NCBI GenBank assembly: GCA_014879435.1
Contig: JACSSB010000278.1
Location: 1 to 16,032 of the forward strand
Direction: 5' to 3'
Source of the DNA: Phycisphaerales bacterium
GTDB lineage: Bacteria > Pseudomonadota > Gammaproteobacteria > Competibacterales > Competibacteraceae
Length of the DNA stretch: 16,032 nt
The notes under the pieces are model-generated. The model had not been told where the DNA came from. It ran no database searches and was given only the letters and a program-made list of their open reading frames with translations. Position 1 is the first letter of the stretch; each line of letters opens with the position of its first letter. This document shows positions 8,508 to 14,992 of the stretch, piece after piece. Both the position numbers and the translations under genes were made by a program.

Positions 8508-8510
8508 AGG

Positions 8511-9581
8511 CTATTCGATGGCGAACGCTTCGATAGCGCGCTCATCCTTAGCGATCAGCTCCAACACGCGCCCGCCGCCACGCGCCACACAGGTCAGTGG
8601 GTCGTCGGCGACCACCACGTTGAGGCTGGTTTCCTCGGTGATCAGCTTGTCGATGTCGCGCATCAGTGCACCACCACCGGTTAGTACGATACCGCGCTCG
8701 GCCACGTCACCTGCCAGTTCCGGCGGCGTGATCTCCAAAGCCATCTTCACTGCACTGACGATACCCGCCAGAGGTTCTTGCAAGGCTTCGAGGATTTCGT
8801 TGCTGTTTAGAGTAAAGCTGCGCGGCACACCTTCGGCCAGATTACGCCCCTTGATCTCGATCTCACGCACTTCCGAGGTCGGATAGGCGCTGCCGATTTC
8901 ATGTTTGATCCGCTCGGCGGTAGGTTCACCGATCAGCACTCCGAAGTTGCGGCGCACATAGTTGATAATCGCCTCGTCGAAACGATCGCCACCGATACGT
9001 ACCGCGCCGGCGTAGACGATCCCGTTCAGCGAGATGACTGCCACTTCCGAAGTACCGCCACCGATATCGAGCACCATGGCTCCACGCGCCTCCTCGACCG
9101 GAATACCCGCTCCAATCGCCGCCGCCATCGGTTCGGGAATCAGGTAAACCACGCGGGCACCGGCACCCATTGCAGATTCACGGATCGCCCGCCGCTCCAC
9201 CTGGGTGGAACCGCAAGGCACGCTGATCAACACCCGAGGACTAGGGCTGAGCAGCTTGCGTGAATGCACCTTGCGAATAAATTGTTGCAGCATCTTCTCG
9301 GTGACAGTGAAATCAGCGATCACGCCGTCTTTCATCGGCCGGATGGTAGAAAGATTATTGGGCGTGCGGCCCAGCATCCGCTTGGCGTCCGCACCCACTG
9401 CCGCGATGGTGCGTCCGCCCCGAACCGGATCCTGATGGATGGCGACCACCGAGGGTTCGTTGAGAACGATGCCGCCCCCACGAACGTAAATCAACGTGTT
9501 AGCGGTCCCCAGGTCGATCGAGAGATCATTGGAAAACTTGCCGCGCAACCATTTGAACATGTTGTCGAAAGCCTTGTTCAT
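8511..9581 (-). CDS. mreB: MreB, bacterial actin homologue
   Basis: Forms membrane-associated ATP-dependent filaments that orient lateral cell-wall synthesis. Nearly the whole sequence follows E. coli MreB. The phosphate-1 loop is in SNDLSIDLGTANTLIYV, then comes NEPSVVAI, IRPMKDGVIADF, the connecting GAGIPVEEARGAMVLDIGGG with phosphate-2, RIGGDRFDEAI, the AERIKHEIGSAYP stretch, and the adenosine motif VLTGGGALM. ATG 9581 gives 356 residues. ATG 9560 (MFKWLRGKFSND) aligns exactly with the E. coli N terminus, including its short amphipathic membrane-binding start, and has an AAGG upstream, so it may be the true start (349 residues). It is the first gene of the minus-strand operon, divergent from gatC. 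Confidence 0.97.
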   Translation of the reverse strand: MNKAFDNMFKWLRGKFSNDLSIDLGTANTLIYVRGGGIVLNEPSVVAIHQDPVRGGRTIAAVGADAKRMLGRTPNNLSTIRPMKDGVIADFTVTEKMLQQFIRKVHSRKLLSPSPRVLISVPCGSTQVERRAIRESAMGAGARVVYLIPEPMAAAIGAGIPVEEARGAMVLDIGGGTSEVAVISLNGIVYAGAVRIGGDRFDEAIINYVRRNFGVLIGEPTAERIKHEIGSAYPTSEVREIEIKGRNLAEGVPRSFTLNSNEILEALQEPLAGIVSAVKMALEITPPELAGDVAERGIVLTGGGALMRDIDKLITEETSLNVVVADDPLTCVARGGGRVLELIAKDERAIEAFAIE

Positions 9582-9686
9582 CAAAAGCGGCTAATGCTAG
9601 CAAGCAGGGGGGTTAGGAGCAAGTCAACAAATTATGGTAGGGTTGTGCGTTCCTTATTTTTTGATCCTGCAAGGAGAACCCCTGCG
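9582..9686. promoter_or_regulatory. Divergent mreB / gatC intergenic region
   Basis: This is the only space available for the promoters of the ten-gene elongation operon (minus) and of gatCAB (plus). The best hexamer on the minus strand is CATAAT (9636-9631), a 5/6 match to a -10, preceded by an A-rich stretch AAAAAATAAGG but with no recognisable -35 at 16-18 bases. A TTGACT (9627-9622, minus) has no matching -10 at the normal distance. On the plus strand no convincing pair is visible. A run of six G residues (9607-9612) and an AAGGAGAA ribosome site for gatC (9671-9678) are the other landmarks. Confidence 0.5.
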
Positions 9687-9974
9687 ATGTCCCTGGGACC
9701 TGCCGAAGTCGCTAAAATCGCTTATCTGGCGCGACTGGCCATCCGTGATGAGGATGTGCCCGCTTATGCCCGTAACCTTTCGGCCATCCTTGAACTGGTG
9801 GCTCAGATGAACGCTGCCGATACGACCGGCGTCACACCGATGGCCCATCCGCTGGACATGGCACAGCGCCTACGTCCCGATACGGTGAGCGAGCCTGATC
9901 AGCGCGCCGCTTTCCAGGCTATCGCCCCACGGGTCGAAGCTGGCCTGTATCTGGTGCCCAAGGTGATCGAGTGA
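9687..9974 (+). CDS. gatC: GatC subunit of Asp/Glu-tRNA amidotransferase
   Basis: Small linker subunit that wraps around GatA and GatB and stabilises the amidotransferase complex. The 95-residue product has the family layout: VAKIAYLARLAI near the N terminus (8-19), an L-S-A-I-L-E-L-V-A-Q-M helix, the GVTPMAHPLDMAQRLRPDTV segment at 49-68, and a C-terminal VEAGLYLVPKVIE. ATG 9687 was chosen over longer in-frame possibilities because of the strong AAGGAGAA eight bases upstream and the family N terminus. It is the first gene of the plus-strand operon, with 82 bp to gatA. Confidence 0.95.
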   Translation: MSLGPAEVAKIAYLARLAIRDEDVPAYARNLSAILELVAQMNAADTTGVTPMAHPLDMAQRLRPDTVSEPDQRAAFQAIAPRVEAGLYLVPKVIE

Positions 9975-10056
9975 GTCGCCCCATTCGATGTCTTTGGTGC
10001 CACTCTCTCTGACCGCTGAGAAAAATCCCTGGTCCACATCCCTAGATTCCATCGCC

Positions 10057-11511
10057 ATGCATGAAAAAACCATTGCCCAACTCAGCGCTGGACTTGCCGC
10101 GGGCGAGTTTAGCAGCGAAGAATTGACCGACGCCTTTCTGGAACGCGTGCGGCGCTACAACCCACAACTTAATGCCTTCATCACTCTCACTGCCGAAACG
10201 GCACTGGCGCAAGCGCGTGCGGCCGACGAGCGGCGCCAGCGGGGCGAAGCAGGTCCACTGACCGGCATTCCCATCGCCCACAAAGATATTTTCTGCACCG
10301 AGGGAGTACGGACCTCCTGCGGTTCGCGCATGCTGGATCGTTTCATCTCGCCCTACAACGCTACCGTAGTGGACAAGCTGAACGCTGCGGGTGCGGTGAT
10401 GCTGGGCAAGACCAACATGGATGAGTTCGCCATGGGTTCGTCTAGCGAGACCAGTTTTTACGGTCCCGTCTGCAATCCTTGGGATCTGGATACCGTGCCG
10501 GGCGGTTCTTCCGGTGGCTCTGCCGCCGCTGTGGCAGCACGACTGGCCCCCGGCGCTACCGGTACCGATACCGGTGGCTCCATCCGTCAGCCCGCCGCGA
10601 TGTGTGGTATCACCGGCCTCAAGCCGACCTATGGTCGGGTCTCGCGCTGGGGAATGATCGCCTATGCTTCCAGCCTCGATCAGGGCGGCCCCATGGCACG
10701 CACTGCCGAGGATTGTGCCCTGCTGCTGGGGGCGATGGCCGGATTCGACCCACGCGATTCCACCAGTGTGGACCGACCAGTGCCGGACTACACCGCTCAG
10801 CTTGATCGGCCGCTGAATGGCCTGAAGATCGGTCTGCCCAAGGAGTATTTTGGCGAAGGACTGGATGGCGCCGTGGCGCAAACGGTGGAAACCGCCATGG
10901 CCGAGTACCGGAAATTGGGTGCGGAGACGGTGGAGATCAGTCTACCCAACAGCCAACTGGCAATTCCCGCCTATTACGTGATCGCCCCGGCGGAATGCTC
11001 CTCCAATCTGGCGCGGTTTGACGGGGTGCGTTACGGCCATCGCTGTGAAAATCCCAAGGATCTGCTGGATCTCTATACTCGCTCACGTGGCGAAGGCTTC
11101 GGCCCCGAGGTCACCCGCCGCATCCTGGTCGGCACTTTCGCCCTTTCCGCAGGCTATTACGACGCCTACTATCTGAAGGCGCAGCAGATTCGCCGCCTGA
11201 TCAGCGACGATTTTCAGCGCGCCTTCGAGCAGGTAGACGTGATTGCCGGTCCAACCTCACCGACCGTGGCTTTCCGACTGGGCGAAAAGGTAGACGATCC
11301 GATCACCATGTACCTATCGGACATCTACACCATTGCGGTGAATCTGGCCGGACTACCTGGGCTGTCGCTGCCGGTGGGTTTCGTTAGCGAGCTACCCGTG
11401 GGCTTGCAATTCATCGCTAACTATTTCGCCGAGGATCGTTTGTTGAACGTGGCGCACCGCTACCAGCAGGTCACCGACTGGCATCTGCGCACGCCCCTCG
11501 CTTTCGCCTGA
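10057..11511 (+). CDS. gatA: GatA, glutamine amidohydrolase subunit of tRNA amidotransferase
   Basis: Amidase-signature enzyme that hydrolyses glutamine and delivers ammonia to GatB. The catalytic triad is complete: K76 (in PIAHKD), the cis-serine S151 (in GGSSGGSAA) and the nucleophile S175 (in TDTGGSIRQPA), with the same 75- and 24-residue spacings as S. aureus GatA K79/S154/S178. FYGPVCNPWD and GLKPTYGRVSRWG are further family markers. ATG 10057 (MHEKTIAQL) matches the family N terminus and gives 484 residues. An upstream in-frame ATG at 9988 would add 23 residues without family support. No strong ribosome site precedes 10057. The stop is 25 bp before gatB. Confidence 0.97.
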   Translation: MHEKTIAQLSAGLAAGEFSSEELTDAFLERVRRYNPQLNAFITLTAETALAQARAADERRQRGEAGPLTGIPIAHKDIFCTEGVRTSCGSRMLDRFISPYNATVVDKLNAAGAVMLGKTNMDEFAMGSSSETSFYGPVCNPWDLDTVPGGSSGGSAAAVAARLAPGATGTDTGGSIRQPAAMCGITGLKPTYGRVSRWGMIAYASSLDQGGPMARTAEDCALLLGAMAGFDPRDSTSVDRPVPDYTAQLDRPLNGLKIGLPKEYFGEGLDGAVAQTVETAMAEYRKLGAETVEISLPNSQLAIPAYYVIAPAECSSNLARFDGVRYGHRCENPKDLLDLYTRSRGEGFGPEVTRRILVGTFALSAGYYDAYYLKAQQIRRLISDDFQRAFEQVDVIAGPTSPTVAFRLGEKVDDPITMYLSDIYTIAVNLAGLPGLSLPVGFVSELPVGLQFIANYFAEDRLLNVAHRYQQVTDWHLRTPLAFA

Positions 11512-11536
11512 CGCTACTTTGCAAGGTTTCGATTTT

Positions 11537-12973
11537 ATGGAATGGGAAACGGTCATCGGGCTGGAGATCCATGCCCAACTCGCCACCAAGAGTAAGATTT
11601 TCTCTGGTGCTTCCACGGCCTATGGCGCCGAACCGAACACCCAGGCTTGTGCCATCGATCTCGGCCTTCCCGGCGTATTGCCGGTACTGAACCGGGATGT
11701 GGTGCGGATGGCTGCGATGTTCGGGCTGGCCATCGACGCCGAAGTGGCACACCGCTCGGTGTTTGCCCGCAAGAATTATTTTTATCCCGATCTGCCCAAG
11801 AGCTACCAGATCAGCCAATACGAGCTGCCGGTCGTCGCCAAAGGTCGATTGAGCATCGATCTGGACGACGGCTCCAGCAAGGTGATCGGCATCACCCGTG
11901 CGCATCTGGAGGAAGATGCCGGCAAATCGCTGCATGAGGATTTCCACGGCCAGTCCGGGATCGATTTGAACCGCGCAGGCACGCCCCTGTTGGAAATCGT
12001 CTCCGAGCCGGATTTGCGTTCGGCCAAGGAGGCGGTGGCGTACATGAAGAAGCTGCACCAAATGGTGGTGTATCTGGGCATCTGCGACGGCAATATGCAG
12101 GAAGGTTCGTTCCGCTGCGATGCCAACGTATCGGTGCGGCCCAAGGGCGAATCGAAGCTCGGCACCCGCGCCGAGATCAAGAATCTCAATTCCTTCCGTT
12201 TCGTTGAACGGGCGATTGAATTCGAGATCGAGCGGCAAATCGATCTGATCGAATCCGGCGGCAAAGTGGTGCAGGAAACCCGACTGTACGACCCAGACAA
12301 GGGCGAAACCCGCTCGATGCGGAGCAAGGAAGAAGCCAACGATTACCGCTACTTCCCCGATCCCGACCTGCTGCCGTTGATACTGGACGAGGCATTCATC
12401 CATGCCGCCCGCGCCGATTTGCCAGAACTGCCGGAAACCAAGAAACGGCGGTTTATGGAGGCATATGGCCTGTCCGCCTACGACGCCAGTGTGCTCACCA
12501 CCAGCCGAGCGCTGGCCGATTATTACGAAGCGACGGTAGCGGCGTTGGGTGCCGAACCCAAACTGTGCGCCAACTGGGTGATGGGCGACTTCTCGGCGTT
12601 TCTGAATAAGGACAACCAAGATATTGCCAACAGTCCGGTCAACGCTGGGCAACTGGCTGGCCTATTGCGACGGATTCAGGATCGCACCATCTCCGGTAAG
12701 ATCGCCAAAGAAGTGTTCGAGGCGATGTGGGCGGGCGAAGGTGAGGCCGATGCCATCATCGAAAAACGCGGGCTGCGGCAGATCACCGACACTTCGGCGA
12801 TTGAAAAAGTGATCGACGAGGTCATCGCTGCCAATCCTGAACAACTGGCGCAGTACCGTGCGGGCAAAGACAAACTGTTCGGTTTCTTCGTCGGTCAGGT
12901 GATGAAGCTGTCCAAGGGCAAGGCCAATCCGCAGCAGGTGAATGACTTGCTGGTGGAGAAGCTGAAAGGTTGA
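11537..12973 (+). CDS. gatB: GatB, tRNA-binding kinase/transamidase subunit of tRNA amidotransferase
   Basis: Phosphorylates the side chain of Glu-tRNA(Gln) and/or Asp-tRNA(Asn) and replaces it with ammonia from GatA. The 478-residue product has the cradle domain with VIGLEIHAQL (7-15, H12), LPGVLPVLN, YFYPDLPKSYQIS (81-93), HLEEDAGKSLH (E125/E126), NRAGTPLLEIVSEPD (E153), and GNMQEGSFRCDANVSVRPKG (185-204). It is followed by the helical and YqeY-like tail domain ending GKANPQQVNDLLVEKL. The acidic residues and H12 sit where the metal-binding kinase site is found in S. aureus GatB. ATG 11537 was chosen for its match to the family start, with AAGG ten bases upstream; the frame's TTG at 11519 is less likely. 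An antitoxin gene begins 2 bp after the stop. Confidence 0.97.
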   Translation: MEWETVIGLEIHAQLATKSKIFSGASTAYGAEPNTQACAIDLGLPGVLPVLNRDVVRMAAMFGLAIDAEVAHRSVFARKNYFYPDLPKSYQISQYELPVVAKGRLSIDLDDGSSKVIGITRAHLEEDAGKSLHEDFHGQSGIDLNRAGTPLLEIVSEPDLRSAKEAVAYMKKLHQMVVYLGICDGNMQEGSFRCDANVSVRPKGESKLGTRAEIKNLNSFRFVERAIEFEIERQIDLIESGGKVVQETRLYDPDKGETRSMRSKEEANDYRYFPDPDLLPLILDEAFIHAARADLPELPETKKRRFMEAYGLSAYDASVLTTSRALADYYEATVAALGAEPKLCANWVMGDFSAFLNKDNQDIANSPVNAGQLAGLLRRIQDRTISGKIAKEVFEAMWAGEGEADAIIEKRGLRQITDTSAIEKVIDEVIAANPEQLAQYRAGKDKLFGFFVGQVMKLSKGKANPQQVNDLLVEKLKG

Positions 12974-12975
12974 TC

Positions 12976-13245
12976 ATGGAAATCACTCGTTTATCCAGCA
13001 GAGGCCAGATCAGCATTCCAAAAGCGTTACGTGGGCGCCTGCATTTGCAACCTGGCCAGGAATTCACCATTGAATCCACTACCGATGGTGCATTGCTGCT
13101 GCGCCCGGCTAAACCTGGATCGAACGAGGTGACTCTTGATGAGGTAGCAGGCTGCCTACGTTATGCCGGTCCTGCCAAAACGCTGGAAGAGATGGATGCG
13201 GCGATTGCCCAAGGTGTACAGGATCAGGGGCATGTACGCCGTTGA
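12976..13245 (+). CDS. vapB: AbrB/SpoVT-type antitoxin of a VapBC pair
   Basis: An 89-residue protein whose N-terminal half is a swapped-hairpin AbrB DNA-binding domain: ITRLSSRGQISIPKALRGRL at 3-22, then LQPGQEFTIE and GALLLRP. The C-terminal part (EVAGCLRYAG, TLEEMDAAIAQG) is the type of segment that wraps the toxin in VapB proteins. It should bind its own promoter and neutralise VapC. ATG 12976 lies 2 bp after the gatB stop with GAAAGG inside the gatB end as ribosome site, so it is probably read from the gatCAB transcript. No separate promoter is evident because gatB occupies the upstream DNA. The stop overlaps vapC by 14 bp. Confidence 0.9.
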   Translation: MEITRLSSRGQISIPKALRGRLHLQPGQEFTIESTTDGALLLRPAKPGSNEVTLDEVAGCLRYAGPAKTLEEMDAAIAQGVQDQGHVRR

Positions 13246-13624
13246 CACTAACATTTTGGTACGTTTGCTGACCCAGGACGACCCAGCGCAAGCGGCACTG
13301 GCCAAGCAGGTTTTTGCTAAAACCGTCACTATCCATATCCCAGTTACAGTCTTCCTCGAAACTGAATGGGTATTGCGCTACAGCTATGGCTTTGGTGCTA
13401 CCGAGATTGCAGAAGCATTACGCAAGGTGCTGGCATTATCCAATGTACAAACTGCTGTACCTGAAGTCTTGCAAACTGCTCTGGAACATCTGGCTCAAGG
13501 ACTCGATTTCGCAGACGCTTTACATTTGGCACTTAGCCCTGCGAAATCGACCATGCTGACCTTTGATCGTTCTTTCGCTCGTAAAGCCGCCAAGATGGGA
13601 TATACCCGGATCAAAAACCTTTGA
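13232..13624 (+). CDS. vapC: PIN-domain ribonuclease toxin, VapC family
   Basis: A 130-residue PIN-domain nuclease, expected to cleave RNA (several studied VapC toxins cut tRNA or the rRNA sarcin-ricin loop) when released from its antitoxin. The acidic metal-binding set is complete: D5 in MYAVDTNILVRLL, E43 in FLETEWVLR, D95 in LDFADALHLAL (with D92), and D112 in TFDRSFARKA, so it looks active. ATG 13232 starts exactly at the family N terminus and has AGGGG just upstream. The longer in-frame start at 13163 lies inside the antitoxin gene and is not favoured. The target RNA cannot be read from sequence. Confidence 0.93.
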   Translation: MYAVDTNILVRLLTQDDPAQAALAKQVFAKTVTIHIPVTVFLETEWVLRYSYGFGATEIAEALRKVLALSNVQTAVPEVLQTALEHLAQGLDFADALHLALSPAKSTMLTFDRSFARKAAKMGYTRIKNL

Positions 13625-13663
13625 GAACAGCGTCAATCCCGCTATCGGCAAACCTGTGTGAAT

Positions 13664-13688
13664 CACGAACCTGATCTACCACGAACCT
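13664..13688. repeat. Short direct repeat CACGAACCT in the vapC to 13753 gap
   Basis: CACGAACCT occurs at 13664-13672 and again at 13680-13688, one and a half helical turns apart (16 bp), in the 128 bp gap between vapC and the next gene. It could be a pair of binding sites or chance. Nothing else recognisable is seen in 13625-13752: no clear promoter pair and no hairpin with a T-run to end the gatCAB-vapBC transcript. Confidence 0.3.
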
Positions 13689-13752
13689 ATTCCCAATCAA
13701 TTAGCTATCAATACCGAATGGGAAAAACAGCTCTCACTGGGAAAACCCGTCG

Positions 13753-14775
13753 ATGCGTTGTCCTGAGTGCAAACACAACCAGCGGTACAAGGAAGGTATG
13801 CGCTGCAACAACTGTCGCTATCAGTTCGTATTCCACAAAAAGCAGGACCCGATCAGCGATTACGCTTTGCGGCAACTCATCCAGCGTCTGTCCGATCATG
13901 GACAACTCAGCTTCACCGCCACCCAACTGGCCCTAGAAATCTGCCGATTCTGGCGCAAAAAGATACTGGGGCCGATTGGTTGTGGGATCATCGCACTCGT
14001 AATCGGTGCATTTGTCGGGTTATTCGTTGCTGGTATCTGGGAATGGTGGGGTGGCATATTGATCCCAGTGGTGGTGGTGCTACCCTTGGCGATCGGATTG
14101 AGTCGGAAGGAAAAAAGTAAGCTGGCGTTTGGCAAGGCCCGCACCCTCGTCAACCGCTACCACCAGGCACATCCGATCCAGGCATTGGCGAATGGCACCG
14201 CATTTCGAGATCGATCAGCGCTACCCGAACCCTTCGATCCGCACTACGCACCTGAGCGGATTCTGATCGTGGAACGGGATGAGCTGGTGGACATGCTGAT
14301 CCGTAACCGATTTCATCTGAGCCACAAAGCCGTGGTCGTGAGCAGTTCGGGTTATCCGGAGTCGGTTTTCAGCGCCTGCCAAGGATTCCTGCGCAATCAT
14401 CCCGATACCCCAGTGCAACTGATTCATGATGCCTCCCTGCAAGGTTTTGCCCTCGCCTCGCAACTGGCCGCTGACCCGAAATGGGCTTTTGCGCGCCAGC
14501 AAATGATCGATCTGGGGATTCCGCAGTCGGCATTGCAGGATAACCACGTCCTGCCCTGGCTACCATCGTCATATCCCACTCAAGCCGATGGCACTTTCAG
14601 CGCCCGCCACATGCAGCAATTAAGTGCCGGTTATCGGATGCCCCTGGACCATATCGGCCCGAAATCGCTGATGGGACTCCTCGGCGCGGCAGTAGTGGTC
14701 GGTGGCTCCTGGCTCCTGGTTCCGGCGGCTCTAAGCACCGCCAGTGGTATGGAAGCAGAAGTCGACTATGGCTGA
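13753..14775 (+). CDS. Uncharacterised membrane protein: zinc ribbon, TM segments, Toprim-like domain
   Basis: I do not recognise a named family. The 340-residue product starts with a zinc ribbon, CxxC at C3/C6 and CxxC at C18/C21. A soluble helix-rich stretch (30-68) follows, then two membrane helices at about 71-95 and 100-116, a basic segment, a cytosolic domain at about 165-275, and a third hydrophobic segment at 305-327. The cytosolic domain reads like a Toprim fold of the Top6A/Spo11 type: ERILIVERDELVDML (168-182, acidic E174), VVVSSSGYPES (194-204), and VQLIHDASLQGFALA (221-235). The usual DxD is reduced to D226-A-S. The start at 13753 has only a weak GGGAA site. Its upstream neighbour vapC ends 128 bp earlier and no partner gene is obvious. 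A nuclease, a nucleic-acid or nucleotide sensor, or a non-catalytic relative are all possible. Confidence 0.8.
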   Translation: MRCPECKHNQRYKEGMRCNNCRYQFVFHKKQDPISDYALRQLIQRLSDHGQLSFTATQLALEICRFWRKKILGPIGCGIIALVIGAFVGLFVAGIWEWWGGILIPVVVVLPLAIGLSRKEKSKLAFGKARTLVNRYHQAHPIQALANGTAFRDRSALPEPFDPHYAPERILIVERDELVDMLIRNRFHLSHKAVVVSSSGYPESVFSACQGFLRNHPDTPVQLIHDASLQGFALASQLAADPKWAFARQQMIDLGIPQSALQDNHVLPWLPSSYPTQADGTFSARHMQQLSAGYRMPLDHIGPKSLMGLLGAAVVVGGSWLLVPAALSTASGMEAEVDYG

Positions 14776-14853
14776 AAGCGTGATCATGCTTGATCTTTCC
14801 GTCCTCACCCGTCCCTACCCATTTGTCTAGTCCTACAGTAACCCTACACATCA

Positions 14854-14923
14854 TCGTCATTCCCGCGAGTGCGGGAATCCAGTGCCTTCTACCCCTAGAT
14901 CCCCACATTCGCGGAGATGACGA
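14854..14923. repeat. 70 bp imperfect inverted repeat, MITE/REP-like
   Basis: Two 28-base arms, 14854-14881 and 14896-14923, are inverted copies matching at 22 of 28 positions, with outer ends TCGTCAT and ATGACGA and a 14-base centre. Inside the left arm is a perfect hairpin, ATTCCCGC-GAGT-GCGGGAAT (14859-14878). The pattern CGTCATTCCCGC...GCGGGAAT...ATGACG is that of dispersed intergenic repeats found in many copies in proteobacterial genomes. The right arm has drifted (CCCCACATTCGCGGAG), so this is an older copy. No T-run follows, so it is not a classic terminator, although its transcript could fold and slow read-through. The rest of the 14776-14992 gap holds no recognised feature apart from the ribosome site of the next gene. 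Confidence 0.75.
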
Positions 14924-14992
14924 CAAATAAAAAAGGCGCTTAGGGGAGATTTTCATTCTTGCGTCGATCACAACGCATTAAGGAACACTGAT

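Noticed and set aside
9622..9627. TTGACT on the minus strand as the -35 of an mreB promoter
   Set aside because: No acceptable -10 lies 16-19 bases downstream; the nearest TAGCAT is 22 bases away.
10042..10881. 279-codon open frame on the minus strand opposite gatA
   Set aside because: Antisense shadow of gatA, which has a complete amidase triad; the predicted protein is low-complexity Gly/His/Arg-rich without motifs.
11471..12652. 393-codon open frame on the minus strand opposite gatB
   Set aside because: It is the antisense shadow of gatB, whose protein matches its family from end to end; the minus-strand translation has no recognisable domain.
13658..13936. 92-codon plus-strand frame before and into the 13753 gene
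   Set aside because: It overlaps the zinc-ribbon coding region in another frame, has no ribosome site, and has no family-like sequence.
14776..14791. Imperfect palindrome AAGCGTGATCATGCTT right after the 13753 gene stop, as a terminator
   Set aside because: The stem is only about 6 bp with one G-U pair and is followed by GATCTTTCC rather than a T-run; too weak to call.
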